DNA of 7,444 nucleotides from Burkholderiales bacterium (lineage in GTDB: Bacteria; Pseudomonadota; Gammaproteobacteria; Burkholderiales; Burkholderiaceae_C), in the NCBI GenBank assembly GCA_005786815.1, contig SYDB01000164.1:1-7444 (forward strand), written 5' to 3'. Of the stretch, positions 1 through 6,085 are shown one piece after another. Under the pieces are notes generated by a model. The model was not told where the DNA came from. It searched no databases and saw only the letters and a list, made by a program, of their open reading frames with translations. The position numbers and the translations under genes were made by a program. How positions within the stretch are numbered: position 1 is the first letter of the stretch; each line of letters opens with the position of its first letter.

Positions 1-75
1 ATCGACCAAGGGCGTGACGTTGATCTCGCTCATTGGCTGTTGCTCAGCCACACGCTCGAATCGACCGAAAGCCAT
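1..75 (-). CDS. exbD: ExbD/TolR-family biopolymer transport protein, N-terminal fragment
   Basis: This is the first 25 codons of a gene that runs off the left edge of the window. ExbD/TolR proteins are single-span inner-membrane proteins. They join an ExbB/TolQ proton channel to use the proton motive force for TonB- or Tol-dependent work at the outer membrane. The visible peptide begins MAFGRFERV and contains MSEINVTPLVD (residues 15-25), the motif that directly precedes the membrane helix in ExbD and TolR. The helix with its essential Asp lies outside the window. The start codon overlaps the exbB stop by one base (TGATG), which favours the first ATG over the internal ATG at 33-31 and implies translational coupling. 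ExbD and TolR cannot be told apart from this fragment; the missing part would decide. Confidence 0.85.
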   Translation of the reverse strand, partial: MAFGRFERVAEQQPMSEINVTPLVD

Positions 76-701
76 CAGAGTGCGCGCACATCGTGCGCAA
101 ATCCTTCGAGTTCGTGCTCGAGTCGGTTAATCATGCGGCCCATCACATTGAATGCCAGTACCGAAGGCAAAGCGACGCCTAAGCCCGCAGCCGTCATGAT
201 GAGCGCTTCACCCACAGGGCCCGCTACTTGTTCGATAGAAAGCTGGCCTGCAGTCGCAATGCCAGTGAGCGCGTGGAAGATGCCCCATACCGTACCAAGC
301 AAACCTACAAAAGGTGCAGTAGCGCCCACGGTCGCCAACACCACTTGCCCCCATTGCAACCGTTGCAACACGCTGTGCAAGGCATCACGCAATACGCGCG
401 TGCGTTGGGTATGGATATCGCCTTGCGCACCAAGCGTATTGGGCATAAGAAGCTGTTGCGCTTGGGCCAAGGGTGTAAGTACCGCGCTGCGGTCTACCGC
501 TTGCAAGGCAAGCACCGCTTGCGCAACATCGCTGGCTTGCCAGAACACGGCTTTACCTTGCGCGATGTCTGAGCCTACGCGTCGCAAAAACCAAGTTTTA
601 TAAACAATGACCGTCCAACTGGCAACGGACATGGCCAACAGCACCAAGGCTAAGAAGGCGCTGAACGCATCGCTGGCGATATCGGGTGCAAACTGGTTCA
701 T
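75..701 (-). CDS. exbB: ExbB/TolQ/MotA-family proton channel subunit
   Basis: This 208-residue polytopic inner-membrane protein should form the proton-conducting pentamer that works with the ExbD protein encoded immediately downstream. Three hydrophobic spans are visible: about residues 13-34, 118-145 and 160-187. A cytoplasmic stretch of roughly 80 residues separates the first two, as in ExbB and TolQ. The family signature is present as GLLGTVWG (133-140) at the second span, and the third span carries T170-AAGLGVALP with the conserved pore threonine. Length fits the short, TolQ-like members. The ATG overlaps the dapB stop by 4 nt (ATGA), and its own stop overlaps the exbD start by one base, so the three genes are almost certainly co-translated. 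No tonB, tolA or receptor gene lies in the window, so whether the motor serves TonB or Tol is open. Confidence 0.9.
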   Translation of the reverse strand: MNQFAPDIASDAFSAFLALVLLAMSVASWTVIVYKTWFLRRVGSDIAQGKAVFWQASDVAQAVLALQAVDRSAVLTPLAQAQQLLMPNTLGAQGDIHTQRTRVLRDALHSVLQRLQWGQVVLATVGATAPFVGLLGTVWGIFHALTGIATAGQLSIEQVAGPVGEALIMTAAGLGVALPSVLAFNVMGRMINRLEHELEGFAHDVRAL

Positions 702-1516
702 CGCAACCCAAGCACATCAAACATGTCGAACAGGCCGGTTTTCTTATCGGCCAAAAAAGCGGCGGCGCGCAAACCACCTTGCGCGTACGTAGCACGGCTC
801 GCAGAGCGGTGTGTGATTTCGATACGCTCGCCCGTGCCTGCAAATAAAACAGTGTGGTCACCCACGATGTCGCCACCACGGATAGTGGCAAAACCAATCG
901 TGTTGGGGTCGCGTTCGCCGGTATGGCCGTAGCGCTCATAGACAGCGCATTCGCTCAAGTTACGACCCATGGCCTCGGCCATTACTTCGCCCATCTTGAG
1001 CGCGGTACCAGAAGGCGCATCGACTTTGTGGAGATGTTGTGCTTCGATGATTTCAATGTCGTAGCCGGTGGGCATGGCCTTAGCCGCCATTTGCAAAAGC
1101 TTTAGGGTGACGTTGACGCCGACGCTCATATTGGGTGCCATCACGATCGCCGTGTGTTTGGCCGCTTCAGCGATATGGGCTTTTTGTGCATCGCTAAAAC
1201 CTGTGGTGCCAATAACCATCTTCACGCCCATGGCGCGACACACATCGACATGCGCGATCGTGCCTTCTGGGCGGGTGAAGTCGATCAACACTTGGCTGTT
1301 AGCCAATCCTTTGCGGATGTCGGACTCGATCGTTACGCCACTGGCTTGACCCAAGAAACCGGTGGCGTCATTGCCAATGCCGAGGCTGGAGGGAATATCG
1401 AGTGCACCAGCGAGTTGGCAATCAGGCGTGTCGCGCAATGCTTCGATCAACATGTGACCCATGCGACCACTTGCGCCAGCAACAGCAACTTGGATGGGGT
1501 GTGGGGTGTGGGCCAT
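698..1516 (-). CDS. dapB: 4-hydroxy-tetrahydrodipicolinate reductase
   Basis: DapB is a cytoplasmic, NAD(P)H-dependent enzyme that reduces the DapA product to tetrahydrodipicolinate on the way to meso-diaminopimelate (for peptidoglycan) and lysine. With the ATG at 1516 the protein has 272 residues, against 273 in E. coli. The dinucleotide-binding loop GASGRMG is at 14-20, IDFTRPEGT at 78-86, GTTGF at 103-107 and the substrate motif KVDAPSGTA at 164-172. The C-terminal [11 protein letters not shown] is also typical. One oddity: the family motif E-I-x-E-x-H-x3-K reads [10 protein letters not shown], so the position of E. coli His159 is Gln (residue 160), while the catalytic Lys (164) is kept. 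A GTG at 1525 would add three residues; the ATG suits the family length better. It lies 23 nt after bamE and overlaps exbB by 4 nt. Confidence 0.96.
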   Translation of the reverse strand: MAHTPHPIQVAVAGASGRMGHMLIEALRDTPDCQLAGALDIPSSLGIGNDATGFLGQASGVTIESDIRKGLANSQVLIDFTRPEGTIAHVDVCRAMGVKMVIGTTGFSDAQKAHIAEAAKHTAIVMAPNMSVGVNVTLKLLQMAAKAMPTGYDIEIIEAQHLHKVDAPSGTALKMGEVMAEAMGRNLSECAVYERYGHTGERDPNTIGFATIRGGDIVGDHTVLFAGTGERIEITHRSASRATYAQGGLRAAAFLADKKTGLFDMFDVLGLR

Positions 1517-1539
1517 GGTCTTCACAGGAAATTAAAAAA

Positions 1540-2091
1540 TTAACGCTGCGTGCCCTCAAGCGGTGGGTAGCTTGCAGGTGGTGTGGTAGCAGTCGCATTG
1601 GCATTGCTAGTCGAGGCACTCGATTTAGCGGGCAACTTGGCCAACTCTTCTGGACTGGCTTTGAGCCCAGGCAATTTGGTTGGCGGACGACGGGTGTCAA
1701 GTTTGGCTGCGAACTCCGCCTCAGTGGGCAATGGGTCGCCGTCAACGCGGTCAAGAGTATCGCCTTTGAAATAGACGGTAAAACGACGTAACTGTGGTTC
1801 GCTGCCTTGTCGACGGATGGTGAATGCGTAGTCCCACCGTTCTGCATGGAACACACTGGTAACCAAGGGTGTTCCCAAAATATCGCGAACCGCTTGTCTT
1901 GGCATGCCAGCGCGAAGCGCTTGCACTTGCTCTTTGGAAACGAAGTTACCCTGCACGACTTCAGGCTGATAGATCTTCACAGGGCTATAGCCACAGGACC
2001 ACAAAGCCAAAACCGCGACGAGCGCCAACGCTTGCAAGCCAGGGCGCTTGACATGCGAAAGCTGTAAGGTTTTTTGAAGGGAGTGGAACAT
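1540..2091 (-). CDS. bamE: Outer-membrane assembly lipoprotein BamE (SmpA/OmlA family)
   Basis: BamE is a small periplasmic lipoprotein of the BAM complex that inserts beta-barrel proteins into the outer membrane. From the ATG at 2091 the protein has 183 residues. A signal peptide with a hydrophobic core at about 20-31 ends in a lipobox-like LWSC with lipidated Cys33. The SmpA/OmlA domain spans about 39-121, with YQPEVVQGN, the GMPRQAVRDILGTP helix-turn segment and WDYAF, as in other BamE proteins. After it comes a Lys/Pro-rich then Ser/Thr/Ala/Asn-rich tail (about 135-183) that looks disordered and is absent from the 113-residue E. coli protein. A GTG at 2145 would extend the N-terminus by 18 residues but would put non-signal sequence first, so I prefer the ATG, even though no clear Shine-Dalgarno precedes either. 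It is probably the first gene of the bamE-dapB-exbB-exbD run, unless read through from hprK. Confidence 0.92.
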   Translation of the reverse strand: MFHSLQKTLQLSHVKRPGLQALALVAVLALWSCGYSPVKIYQPEVVQGNFVSKEQVQALRAGMPRQAVRDILGTPLVTSVFHAERWDYAFTIRRQGSEPQLRRFTVYFKGDTLDRVDGDPLPTEAEFAAKLDTRRPPTKLPGLKASPEELAKLPAKSSASTSNANATATTPPASYPPLEGTQR

Positions 2092-2126
2092 GGAGAACAA
2101 GCCCACAAAGGGTGTTTGGCTAAGAA

Positions 2127-2147
2127 GCGTGATTGTAACGATCACGC
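2127..2147. repeat. Perfect 7-bp inverted repeat upstream of bamE
   Basis: The plus strand reads GCGTGAT (2127-2133), a 7-nt spacer, then the exact reverse complement ATCACGC (2141-2147). It lies between the hprK stop (2155) and the bamE start (2091). On the transcribed (minus) strand it is followed by TTCTTAG, a weak T-rich tail. It could therefore be a poor terminator of the ptsN-hprK message or an operator for bamE. The repeat itself is certain; the role is inference. Confidence 0.6.
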
Positions 2148-2158
2148 ATTGCTTTTAA
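2132..2158 (-). promoter_or_regulatory. Possible bamE promoter
   Basis: On the minus strand, TACAAT (2137-2132) matches the sigma-70 -10 consensus at five of six positions. TTAAAA (2158-2153) matches the -35 at four of six, but with a short 15-nt spacer. The -10 element falls inside the 7-bp inverted repeat at 2127-2147, which would let a repressor bind there. This is a weak call; bamE may instead be transcribed from further upstream. Confidence 0.25.
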
Positions 2159-3108
2159 GAGTCGCCTTGCGCCATGGCACGCTGGTGCCGCGCCATAAAT
2201 TCTTGGTAGGTATCGATGCCGCGCAATTGCAAAATCGTGTTGCGGACTGCGGCCTCCACTAACACAGCGATGTTGCGTCCAGCGACCACCTGCACCACCA
2301 CTTTGCGCACTGGCACGCCAAGCACATCTTGCGAAAGCGGTTCGTGCGGCAAACGGTCGTAATCGCGCTCCAAAGTTTCTTTTCGGACCAAATGCACGAT
2401 GAGTTTTAAACGCATCTTGCGGCGCACTGCGGTTTCGCCAAAGATGGCGCGGATATCGAGCAAACCAATGCCACGCACTTCGAGCAAGTTTTGCAGCAAC
2501 TCGGGGCAGCGTCCTTCGATGGTGGCTTGGTTGATGCGGTAAAGATCAACCACGTCATCTGCGACCAAGCCGTTGCCGCGCGAGATCAACTCCAAACCGA
2601 GTTCGCTTTTACCCAAGCCTGACTCGCCGGTGATCATCACGCCCAAACCCAAAATATCCATGAACACGCCGTGCATGGACGAGCGGTCAGCGAAATGCTT
2701 AGACAAATAAGCGCGCAAAACATCGATCACAAAAGCCGAAGACTCGGTGGTGGCAAACAACGGAATTTGCGCACGTTCGCACATAGAGACCAATTCGCCA
2801 GGGGCAGTTTGGCCATCGGCAAGCACCAAGACGGGCGGCTCTAGCGTCACGATGCGCGAGATGCGCCGCAAGCAGTCGACGCTCGCACTGTTGGTGAGAT
2901 AGGCAATTTCACGCTCACCCAATATCTGTACACGGTAAGGATGGATGTAGTTGAGGTAGCCGACCAAATCAGCACCCGAGCGGGCGGCGCGCACTGCGAC
3001 TTCATCAAAACGGCGCTCTGAAGCACCCAGGCCTGCCAACCACTGCCAGCGCAGTTGGCCACGGAAGGCTTCAAATAAAACGTCTGCGCTGATCGCGGTG
3101 GGTTTCAC
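2155..3108 (-). CDS. hprK: HPr kinase/phosphorylase
   Basis: HprK phosphorylates a serine of HPr-type phosphocarriers with ATP or pyrophosphate and removes the phosphate again by phosphorolysis. In proteobacteria it belongs to a regulatory rather than sugar-transporting PTS. The protein has 317 residues, the usual length. The N-terminal domain covers about 1-130. The kinase domain has conserved His146 (MHGVF), the Walker A loop GESGLGKS (161-168), the acidic ADD (184-186) and the family signature [10 protein letters not shown] (210-219). The basic stretch near RRKMRLKL (229-236) follows. The start is a GTG whose first bases overlap the ptsN stop (GTGA, 4 nt), which fixes the start and indicates coupling to ptsN. 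HPr and enzyme I are not in the window. The usual proteobacterial follower rapZ is absent; bamE follows instead. Confidence 0.96.
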   Translation of the reverse strand: MKPTAISADVLFEAFRGQLRWQWLAGLGASERRFDEVAVRAARSGADLVGYLNYIHPYRVQILGEREIAYLTNSASVDCLRRISRIVTLEPPVLVLADGQTAPGELVSMCERAQIPLFATTESSAFVIDVLRAYLSKHFADRSSMHGVFMDILGLGVMITGESGLGKSELGLELISRGNGLVADDVVDLYRINQATIEGRCPELLQNLLEVRGIGLLDIRAIFGETAVRRKMRLKLIVHLVRKETLERDYDRLPHEPLSQDVLGVPVRKVVVQVVAGRNIAVLVEAAVRNTILQLRGIDTYQEFMARHQRAMAQGDS

Positions 3109-3569
3109 GCTTGAACCGAGTTCCAGGTAGCCACGATGCTGTGCAGTGCACTCGCATCTTGGGTAGTTTTGATTTTTTCGCGCAAGGCGGTGTCGCTAAG
3201 CAACTCGGCGATTTCCGAGAGGATTTCTAAATGCTTTTGGGTTGATGCTTCGGGCACAAGCAAAAAGATCAGCAAGCCCACCGGCTGCTCATCTGGCGCG
3301 TCAAACCCAATCGGGTGCGCCAACTGAAAGACCGCTGCCATAGGCGACTTGAGGCCTTTGATGCGACCGTGGGGTATTGCCACGCCGTGGCCCAAACCAG
3401 TGGAGCCCAGCCGCTCACGGGCAAAAAGGCTGTCTGCTACCAGCGCACGGCTTAAGCCGTGGAGCTCCTCAAACAACAAGCCGGCCTCTTCAAAGGCACG
3501 CTTTTTACTGGTGACCTCCACTTGCACAAGGACTTGGGCGGGAGGAAGAATGGCGGCTAGGCGGTTCAT
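3105..3569 (-). CDS. ptsN: Nitrogen-PTS EIIA protein
   Basis: PtsN (EIIA-Ntr) is the terminal phospho-acceptor of the nitrogen phosphotransferase chain. It carries no sugar and instead regulates other proteins, such as potassium transport systems and sensor kinases in E. coli. The 154-residue protein is a single PTS EIIA type-2 domain. The active-site His67 is in IPHGR (65-69), preceded by [14 protein letters not shown] (51-64). [10 protein letters not shown] (21-30) and LLIFLLVPE (99-107) are also characteristic. A GTG at 3590 in the same frame would add seven residues but lies inside the predicted -10 box, so the ATG at 3569 is the credible start. I see no Shine-Dalgarno before it. ptsN overlaps hprK by 4 nt. 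A terminator separates it from hpf, so it appears to have its own promoter. Confidence 0.95.
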   Translation of the reverse strand: MNRLAAILPPAQVLVQVEVTSKKRAFEEAGLLFEELHGLSRALVADSLFARERLGSTGLGHGVAIPHGRIKGLKSPMAAVFQLAHPIGFDAPDEQPVGLLIFLLVPEASTQKHLEILSEIAELLSDTALREKIKTTQDASALHSIVATWNSVQA

Positions 3570-3581
3570 AGTTGGTGGCAG

Positions 3582-3609
3582 ATTATGCACCCGTAGAAAC
3601 CCTTGTCAA
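3582..3609 (-). promoter_or_regulatory. Sigma-70 promoter of ptsN-hprK
   Basis: On the minus strand a perfect -35 box TTGACA (3609-3604) is followed by a 16-nt spacer and CATAAT (3587-3582), five of six matches to the -10 consensus. Transcription would start near 3575, only about six bases before the ptsN ATG at 3569, so the mRNA would be leaderless or nearly so. That fits the lack of a Shine-Dalgarno. The -35 box sits in the T-rich tail of the hpf terminator. Confidence 0.6.
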
Positions 3610-3639
3610 AAATGACGAAACCGCCTAACAAGGCGGCTT
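3605..3639 (-). terminator. Rho-independent terminator of hpf
   Basis: On the minus strand the sequence AAGCCGCC (3639-3632), loop TTGTTA, then GGCGGTTT (3625-3618) forms a GC-rich stem of eight pairs including one G-U. It is followed by CGTCATTTTT. It lies about 25 nt after the hpf stop. The tail itself contains GTCA-AAAA-TGAC, a second tiny inverted repeat. It should end hpf transcripts before ptsN. Confidence 0.65.
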
Positions 3640-3664
3640 CTTAAAGTGCTTGCAATTATAGTAA

Positions 3665-3994
3665 CTACATTAAGCGTTTTGGACTTTGGTGATGGTGGCT
3701 GCGCATACGGTCTTTGTGTTTCACCACCTGCCTGTCTAGTTTGTCGACCAAGTCATCGACTGCGGCATACAAGTCATGGTGTGCGCTCTCCGCGAACATA
3801 TCGTTGCCTTTAACGTGTATGTTGCACTCGGCTCTTTGGCGACCTTCTTTTTCGGTTTGGTTCTCGATGCTCAACAGCACTTTGACATCCACTACTTGGT
3901 CGAAATGACGCGTTATTCGGTCTAGCTTGCCGGTCACATAACTGCGCAATGCTGGGGTAACCTCAAGATGGTGACCGCTGATCGTTAAATTCAT
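3665..3994 (-). CDS. hpf: Ribosome hibernation promoting factor (short form)
   Basis: HPF binds the 30S decoding region and helps shut ribosomes into inactive dimers during starvation and stationary phase. From the ATG at 3994 the protein has 109 residues, a short HPF/YfiA-type protein without the C-terminal dimerisation domain of long HPFs. The single S30AE domain begins MNLTISGHHLEVTPALR and includes the KLDRITRHFD helix (23-32), the acidic/basic strand region (AECNIHV, 55-61) and DLYAAVDDLVDKLDRQ (74-89). It ends in a basic, His-rich tail (HKDRMRSHHHQ, 93-103). The start is fixed by AGGAGGT at 4007-4001, six bases upstream; the 33 extra in-frame codons further upstream are not typical of the family. 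In many proteobacteria hpf sits between rpoN and ptsN. Here ptsN follows it, but the upstream neighbour is corA on the other strand, not rpoN. Confidence 0.94.
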   Translation of the reverse strand: MNLTISGHHLEVTPALRSYVTGKLDRITRHFDQVVDVKVLLSIENQTEKEGRQRAECNIHVKGNDMFAESAHHDLYAAVDDLVDKLDRQVVKHKDRMRSHHHQSPKRLM

Positions 3995-4000
3995 AAGAAA

Positions 4001-4007
4001 ACCTCCT
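4001..4007 (-). promoter_or_regulatory. Strong Shine-Dalgarno of hpf
   Basis: AGGAGGT on the minus strand (4007-4001) is a full match to the anti-Shine-Dalgarno and is spaced six bases from the ATG at 3994. It decides the hpf start against the longer frame that opens at 4093. It is the best ribosome-binding site in the window, consistent with high expression on demand. Confidence 0.85.
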
Positions 4008-4025
4008 TTTGTGATGGGCAGTTTC

Positions 4026-4054
4026 ACTATGCGCTTACTAAGCAAAAAAGGCAA
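4026..4054 (-). promoter_or_regulatory. Probable hpf promoter
   Basis: On the minus strand TTGCCT (4054-4049), a 17-nt spacer and CATAGT (4031-4026) match the sigma-70 boxes at four of six positions each with ideal spacing. The transcript would start near 4019, giving a 25-nt leader with the strong Shine-Dalgarno. The spacer contains an 11-bp palindrome, GCTTA-C-TAAGC on the plus strand (4033-4043), which could be a regulator site. Only the match to consensus supports this. Confidence 0.4.
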
Positions 4055-4119
4055 TGGGATGAAATCAAATACTGTGTGGTTTTTTATCCCCATAAACCCC
4101 TAGTCTTGCCCCATCGCGG

Positions 4120-4128
4120 TGCCATAAT
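4120..4128 (+). promoter_or_regulatory. Possible extended -10 promoter of corA
   Basis: TGC followed by CATAAT (4123-4128) forms an extended -10 element with five of six -10 matches. No good -35 box lies 16-18 bases upstream, as often seen for extended -10 promoters. Transcription would begin near 4135. The Shine-Dalgarno AAGGGA (4140-4145) is five bases before the corA ATG. Confidence 0.45.
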
Positions 4129-4150
4129 CTGCCCCGACTAAGGGATCGCC

Positions 4151-5137
4151 ATGCTCAATATCTTTTCGCTGGCCAACGGACGACTTTTCCAAGAAGAAAT
4201 CGAATCGTTGGAGGAGCTCTCAAAATTCCAGCCAATTTGGGTGGACCTCGAATCGCCGACCCCCGAAGAAAAGCGCTGGGTCAAGCAATATTACGGCTTA
4301 CAGATCCCAGAAGACGCGATGGACGAGGACATCGAAGAATCAGCCCGCTTCTACGAAGAAGACAACGGCGAATTGCACATCCGTAGCGACTTTTTAATCG
4401 CCGACGAAGACGAGCCCCGCACAGTACGTGTGGCGTTTATCTTGAACCAAAATAACGAGTCCCTCAAAAGCCGTGGTGTGCTGTTTTCTATCCACGACGA
4501 AGACGTTCCCGTGTTCCGCCTGCTGCGTATGCGCGCGCGCAGAGCCCCTGGGCTGATTGAAGACGACAAAGATGTCTTGCTCAAGCTGTTTGACGCAGAC
4601 GCCGAATATTCTGCCGACACGCTAGAAGGCATTTATGACCAACTCGAAAAAGCTGGCAAATTGGTGCTGTCCAAGGACGTAACCGACGAATTAGCGGGCG
4701 AGGTGCTAGGCGCCATCGCCCGCCAAGAAGACTTGAACGGGCGCATCCGCCGCAATGTGATGGACACCCGCCGCGCGGTGAGTTTCATGATGCGCTCACG
4801 CATGCTCAACGCAGAGCAGTTCGAAGAGGCGCGGCAAATCTTGCGCGACATCGAGTCGCTCGACAACCACACCGCTTTTTTGTTCGACAAGATCAACTTC
4901 TTGATGGATGCGACAGTCGGTTTTATCAACATCAACCAAAACAAGAGCATCAAGAACTTCTCCGTGGCCAGCGTCGCTTTGCTGCCACCCACTTTGATTG
5001 CGAGCATTTACGGCATGAACTTCCAGTACATGCCTGAACTCAGCCAAACCTGGGGATATCCCTTTGCCATCGTGCTGATGGCGGCTAGTGCGGTTGTGCC
5101 TATGTGGTATTTCCGTAAACGGGGTTGGTTGAAGTAA
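4151..5137 (+). CDS. corA: Magnesium/cobalt transporter CorA
   Basis: CorA forms a pentameric inner-membrane channel that takes up Mg2+ (also Co2+ and Ni2+) and is gated by cytoplasmic Mg2+. The 328-residue protein has a long, acidic cytoplasmic N-terminal domain (about 1-265). Its many Asp and Glu residues (for example PEDAMDEDIEESARFYEED, 53-71) and the long stalk helix (about 190-265) are typical. Two C-terminal spans lie at about 270-288 and 303-321. The selectivity motif YGMN is at 287-290, followed by the periplasmic loop MPEL (294-297), and the protein ends in the basic FRKRGWLK, as in E. coli CorA. A Shine-Dalgarno AAGGGA precedes the ATG. It is divergent from hpf and separated from mtnP by 54 nt with a probable terminator, so it is likely monocistronic. 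I see no long Mg2+-sensing leader: the gap to hpf is only 156 nt. Confidence 0.97.
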   Translation: MLNIFSLANGRLFQEEIESLEELSKFQPIWVDLESPTPEEKRWVKQYYGLQIPEDAMDEDIEESARFYEEDNGELHIRSDFLIADEDEPRTVRVAFILNQNNESLKSRGVLFSIHDEDVPVFRLLRMRARRAPGLIEDDKDVLLKLFDADAEYSADTLEGIYDQLEKAGKLVLSKDVTDELAGEVLGAIARQEDLNGRIRRNVMDTRRAVSFMMRSRMLNAEQFEEARQILRDIESLDNHTAFLFDKINFLMDATVGFININQNKSIKNFSVASVALLPPTLIASIYGMNFQYMPELSQTWGYPFAIVLMAASAVVPMWYFRKRGWLK

Positions 5138-5142
5138 TTTCC

Positions 5143-5172
5143 GTTGCTGCGTTTTTAAACGCCAACATTTTT
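5143..5172 (+). terminator. Probable corA terminator
   Basis: GCGTT (5149-5153), loop TTTA, AACGC (5158-5162) forms a short stem. Outer GTTG/CAAC pairs (5143-5146 with 5163-5166, two-base bulge) extend it. ATTTTT follows directly (5167-5172). The stem is moderate in GC, so termination may be partial and some read-through into mtnP is possible. Confidence 0.45.
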
Positions 5173-5191
5173 CGCAAATAAGGAGTCCGTC

Positions 5192-6085
5192 ATGGCTGAA
5201 ACAAAAACATCGCAAGTATTTGGCATCATCGGCGGCAGCGGTGTCTATGACATCGAAGGCCTGACCAACAAAGAATGGCGCAAAGTGGAGTCGCCTTTTG
5301 GCCAACCGTCTGATGCATTGCTATTTGGCGAACTCAACGGTCAGCAGATGGTGTTTTTGCCACGCCATGCACGTGGCCACAAAATCCCTCCAAGCGAGAT
5401 CAATTTCAAAGCCAATATTGATGCACTAAAACGCTCTGGCGTCACTGACGTGGTCTCCGTCAGCGCCGTGGGCTCTTTGAAAGAAAACCTTCCCCCTGGG
5501 ACATTTGTCGTAGTCGACCAATTTATTGACCGCACCTTTGCCAGAGAAAAAAGCTTTTTTGGAACAGGGTTGGTTGCGCATGTTTCGATGGCACACCCCG
5601 TTTGCGGAAGACTCGGCAAACACCTTTTGCAAGCTGGTAGAGAAGCGGGGATAAACATCGTCGATGGCGGCACTTACCTCGTCATGGAAGGCCCTCAGTT
5701 TTCTGGCTTGGCAGAGTCTGAGCTCTACAGAACTTGGAACTGTGATGTGATTGGAATGACCAATATGCCTGAAGCCAAATTGGCGCGCGAAGCGGAGCTT
5801 TGCTATGCCTCGGTAGCGATGGTGACCGACTTTGACTGCTGGCACCCGAACCACGATGCCGTGACAGTTGATGCAATCGTCAAAGTGCTCTTGGTCAACG
5901 CAGACAACGCGAGATCGCTGGTTAAAACCGTGGCCCCTAAATTGCAAGCCGATGCCCATGCTTACCAATGCACTTGTCGCAGTGCATTGCAATTTGCCAT
6001 CATCACCGCGCCCGAAGCGCGTGATCCCGTGATGTTGCAAAGACTCAACGCGGTTGCCGGTCGCGTTCTCAACCTTCAAAAATGA
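5192..6085 (+). CDS. mtnP: S-methyl-5'-thioadenosine phosphorylase
   Basis: MtnP cleaves 5'-methylthioadenosine, a by-product of polyamine and quorum-signal synthesis, with phosphate to adenine and 5-methylthioribose-1-phosphate. Many family members also act on 5'-deoxyadenosine from radical-SAM enzymes. The 297-residue protein has the phosphate loop GGSG (14-17), RHARGH (58-63), the substrate segment VMEGPQF (164-170) and GMTNMPEAKLAREAE (188-202). TDFDCW at 212-217 carries two Asp (213, 215) that select 6-aminopurines; guanosine/inosine phosphorylases have Asn there. This points to MTA rather than general purine nucleoside phosphorylase activity. AAGGAG lies six bases before the ATG. The stop overlaps the next gene by 4 nt (ATGA). 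I see no good promoter in the 54-nt gap after corA. A perfect 9-bp inverted repeat lies near the 3' end. Confidence 0.95.
   Translation: MAETKTSQVFGIIGGSGVYDIEGLTNKEWRKVESPFGQPSDALLFGELNGQQMVFLPRHARGHKIPPSEINFKANIDALKRSGVTDVVSVSAVGSLKENLPPGTFVVVDQFIDRTFAREKSFFGTGLVAHVSMAHPVCGRLGKHLLQAGREAGINIVDGGTYLVMEGPQFSGLAESELYRTWNCDVIGMTNMPEAKLAREAELCYASVAMVTDFDCWHPNHDAVTVDAIVKVLLVNADNARSLVKTVAPKLQADAHAYQCTCRSALQFAIITAPEARDPVMLQRLNAVAGRVLNLQK
5966..5989. repeat. Perfect 9-bp inverted repeat inside mtnP
   Basis: CAATGCACT (5966-5974), a 6-nt loop, then the exact reverse complement AGTGCATTG (5981-5989). The arms encode residues within YQCTCRSALQ of MtnP, a region with a conserved Cys pair in bacterial relatives, so protein constraint may explain part of it. 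As RNA it would form a stable hairpin about 95 nt before the aldolase start. The repeat is certain; the function is unknown. Confidence 0.6.

Noticed and set aside
40..603. 187-codon open frame on the plus strand opposite exbB
   Set aside because: The exbB frame on the other strand encodes a full conserved membrane protein; the opposite frame has no recognisable domain and reflects high GC.
598..939. 113-codon minus-strand frame overlapping dapB and exbB in another frame
   Set aside because: It covers the C-terminal part of DapB in a shifted frame. The dapB and exbB frames are intact and overlap cleanly, so there is no frameshift to explain.
2129..2145. CRP/FNR-like site (GTGAT...ATCAC)
   Set aside because: The half-sites are separated by too many bases (GTGA-N9-TCAC instead of N6), so it is not a CRP site; kept only as an unassigned dyad.
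4107..4124. Possible sigma-54 promoter for hpf (TGGCAC...GGGGCA on the minus strand)
   Set aside because: The GG to GC spacing is 12 instead of 10 bases, so it does not fit the -24/-12 rule.
5138..5191. SAM/SAH riboswitch upstream of mtnP
   Set aside because: Only 54 nt are available, and they hold a terminator-like hairpin and a Shine-Dalgarno; there is no room for a known riboswitch fold.
4796..5305. 169-codon minus-strand frame spanning the corA end and mtnP start
   Set aside because: It crosses two well-supported genes and a terminator; its product is not recognisable.
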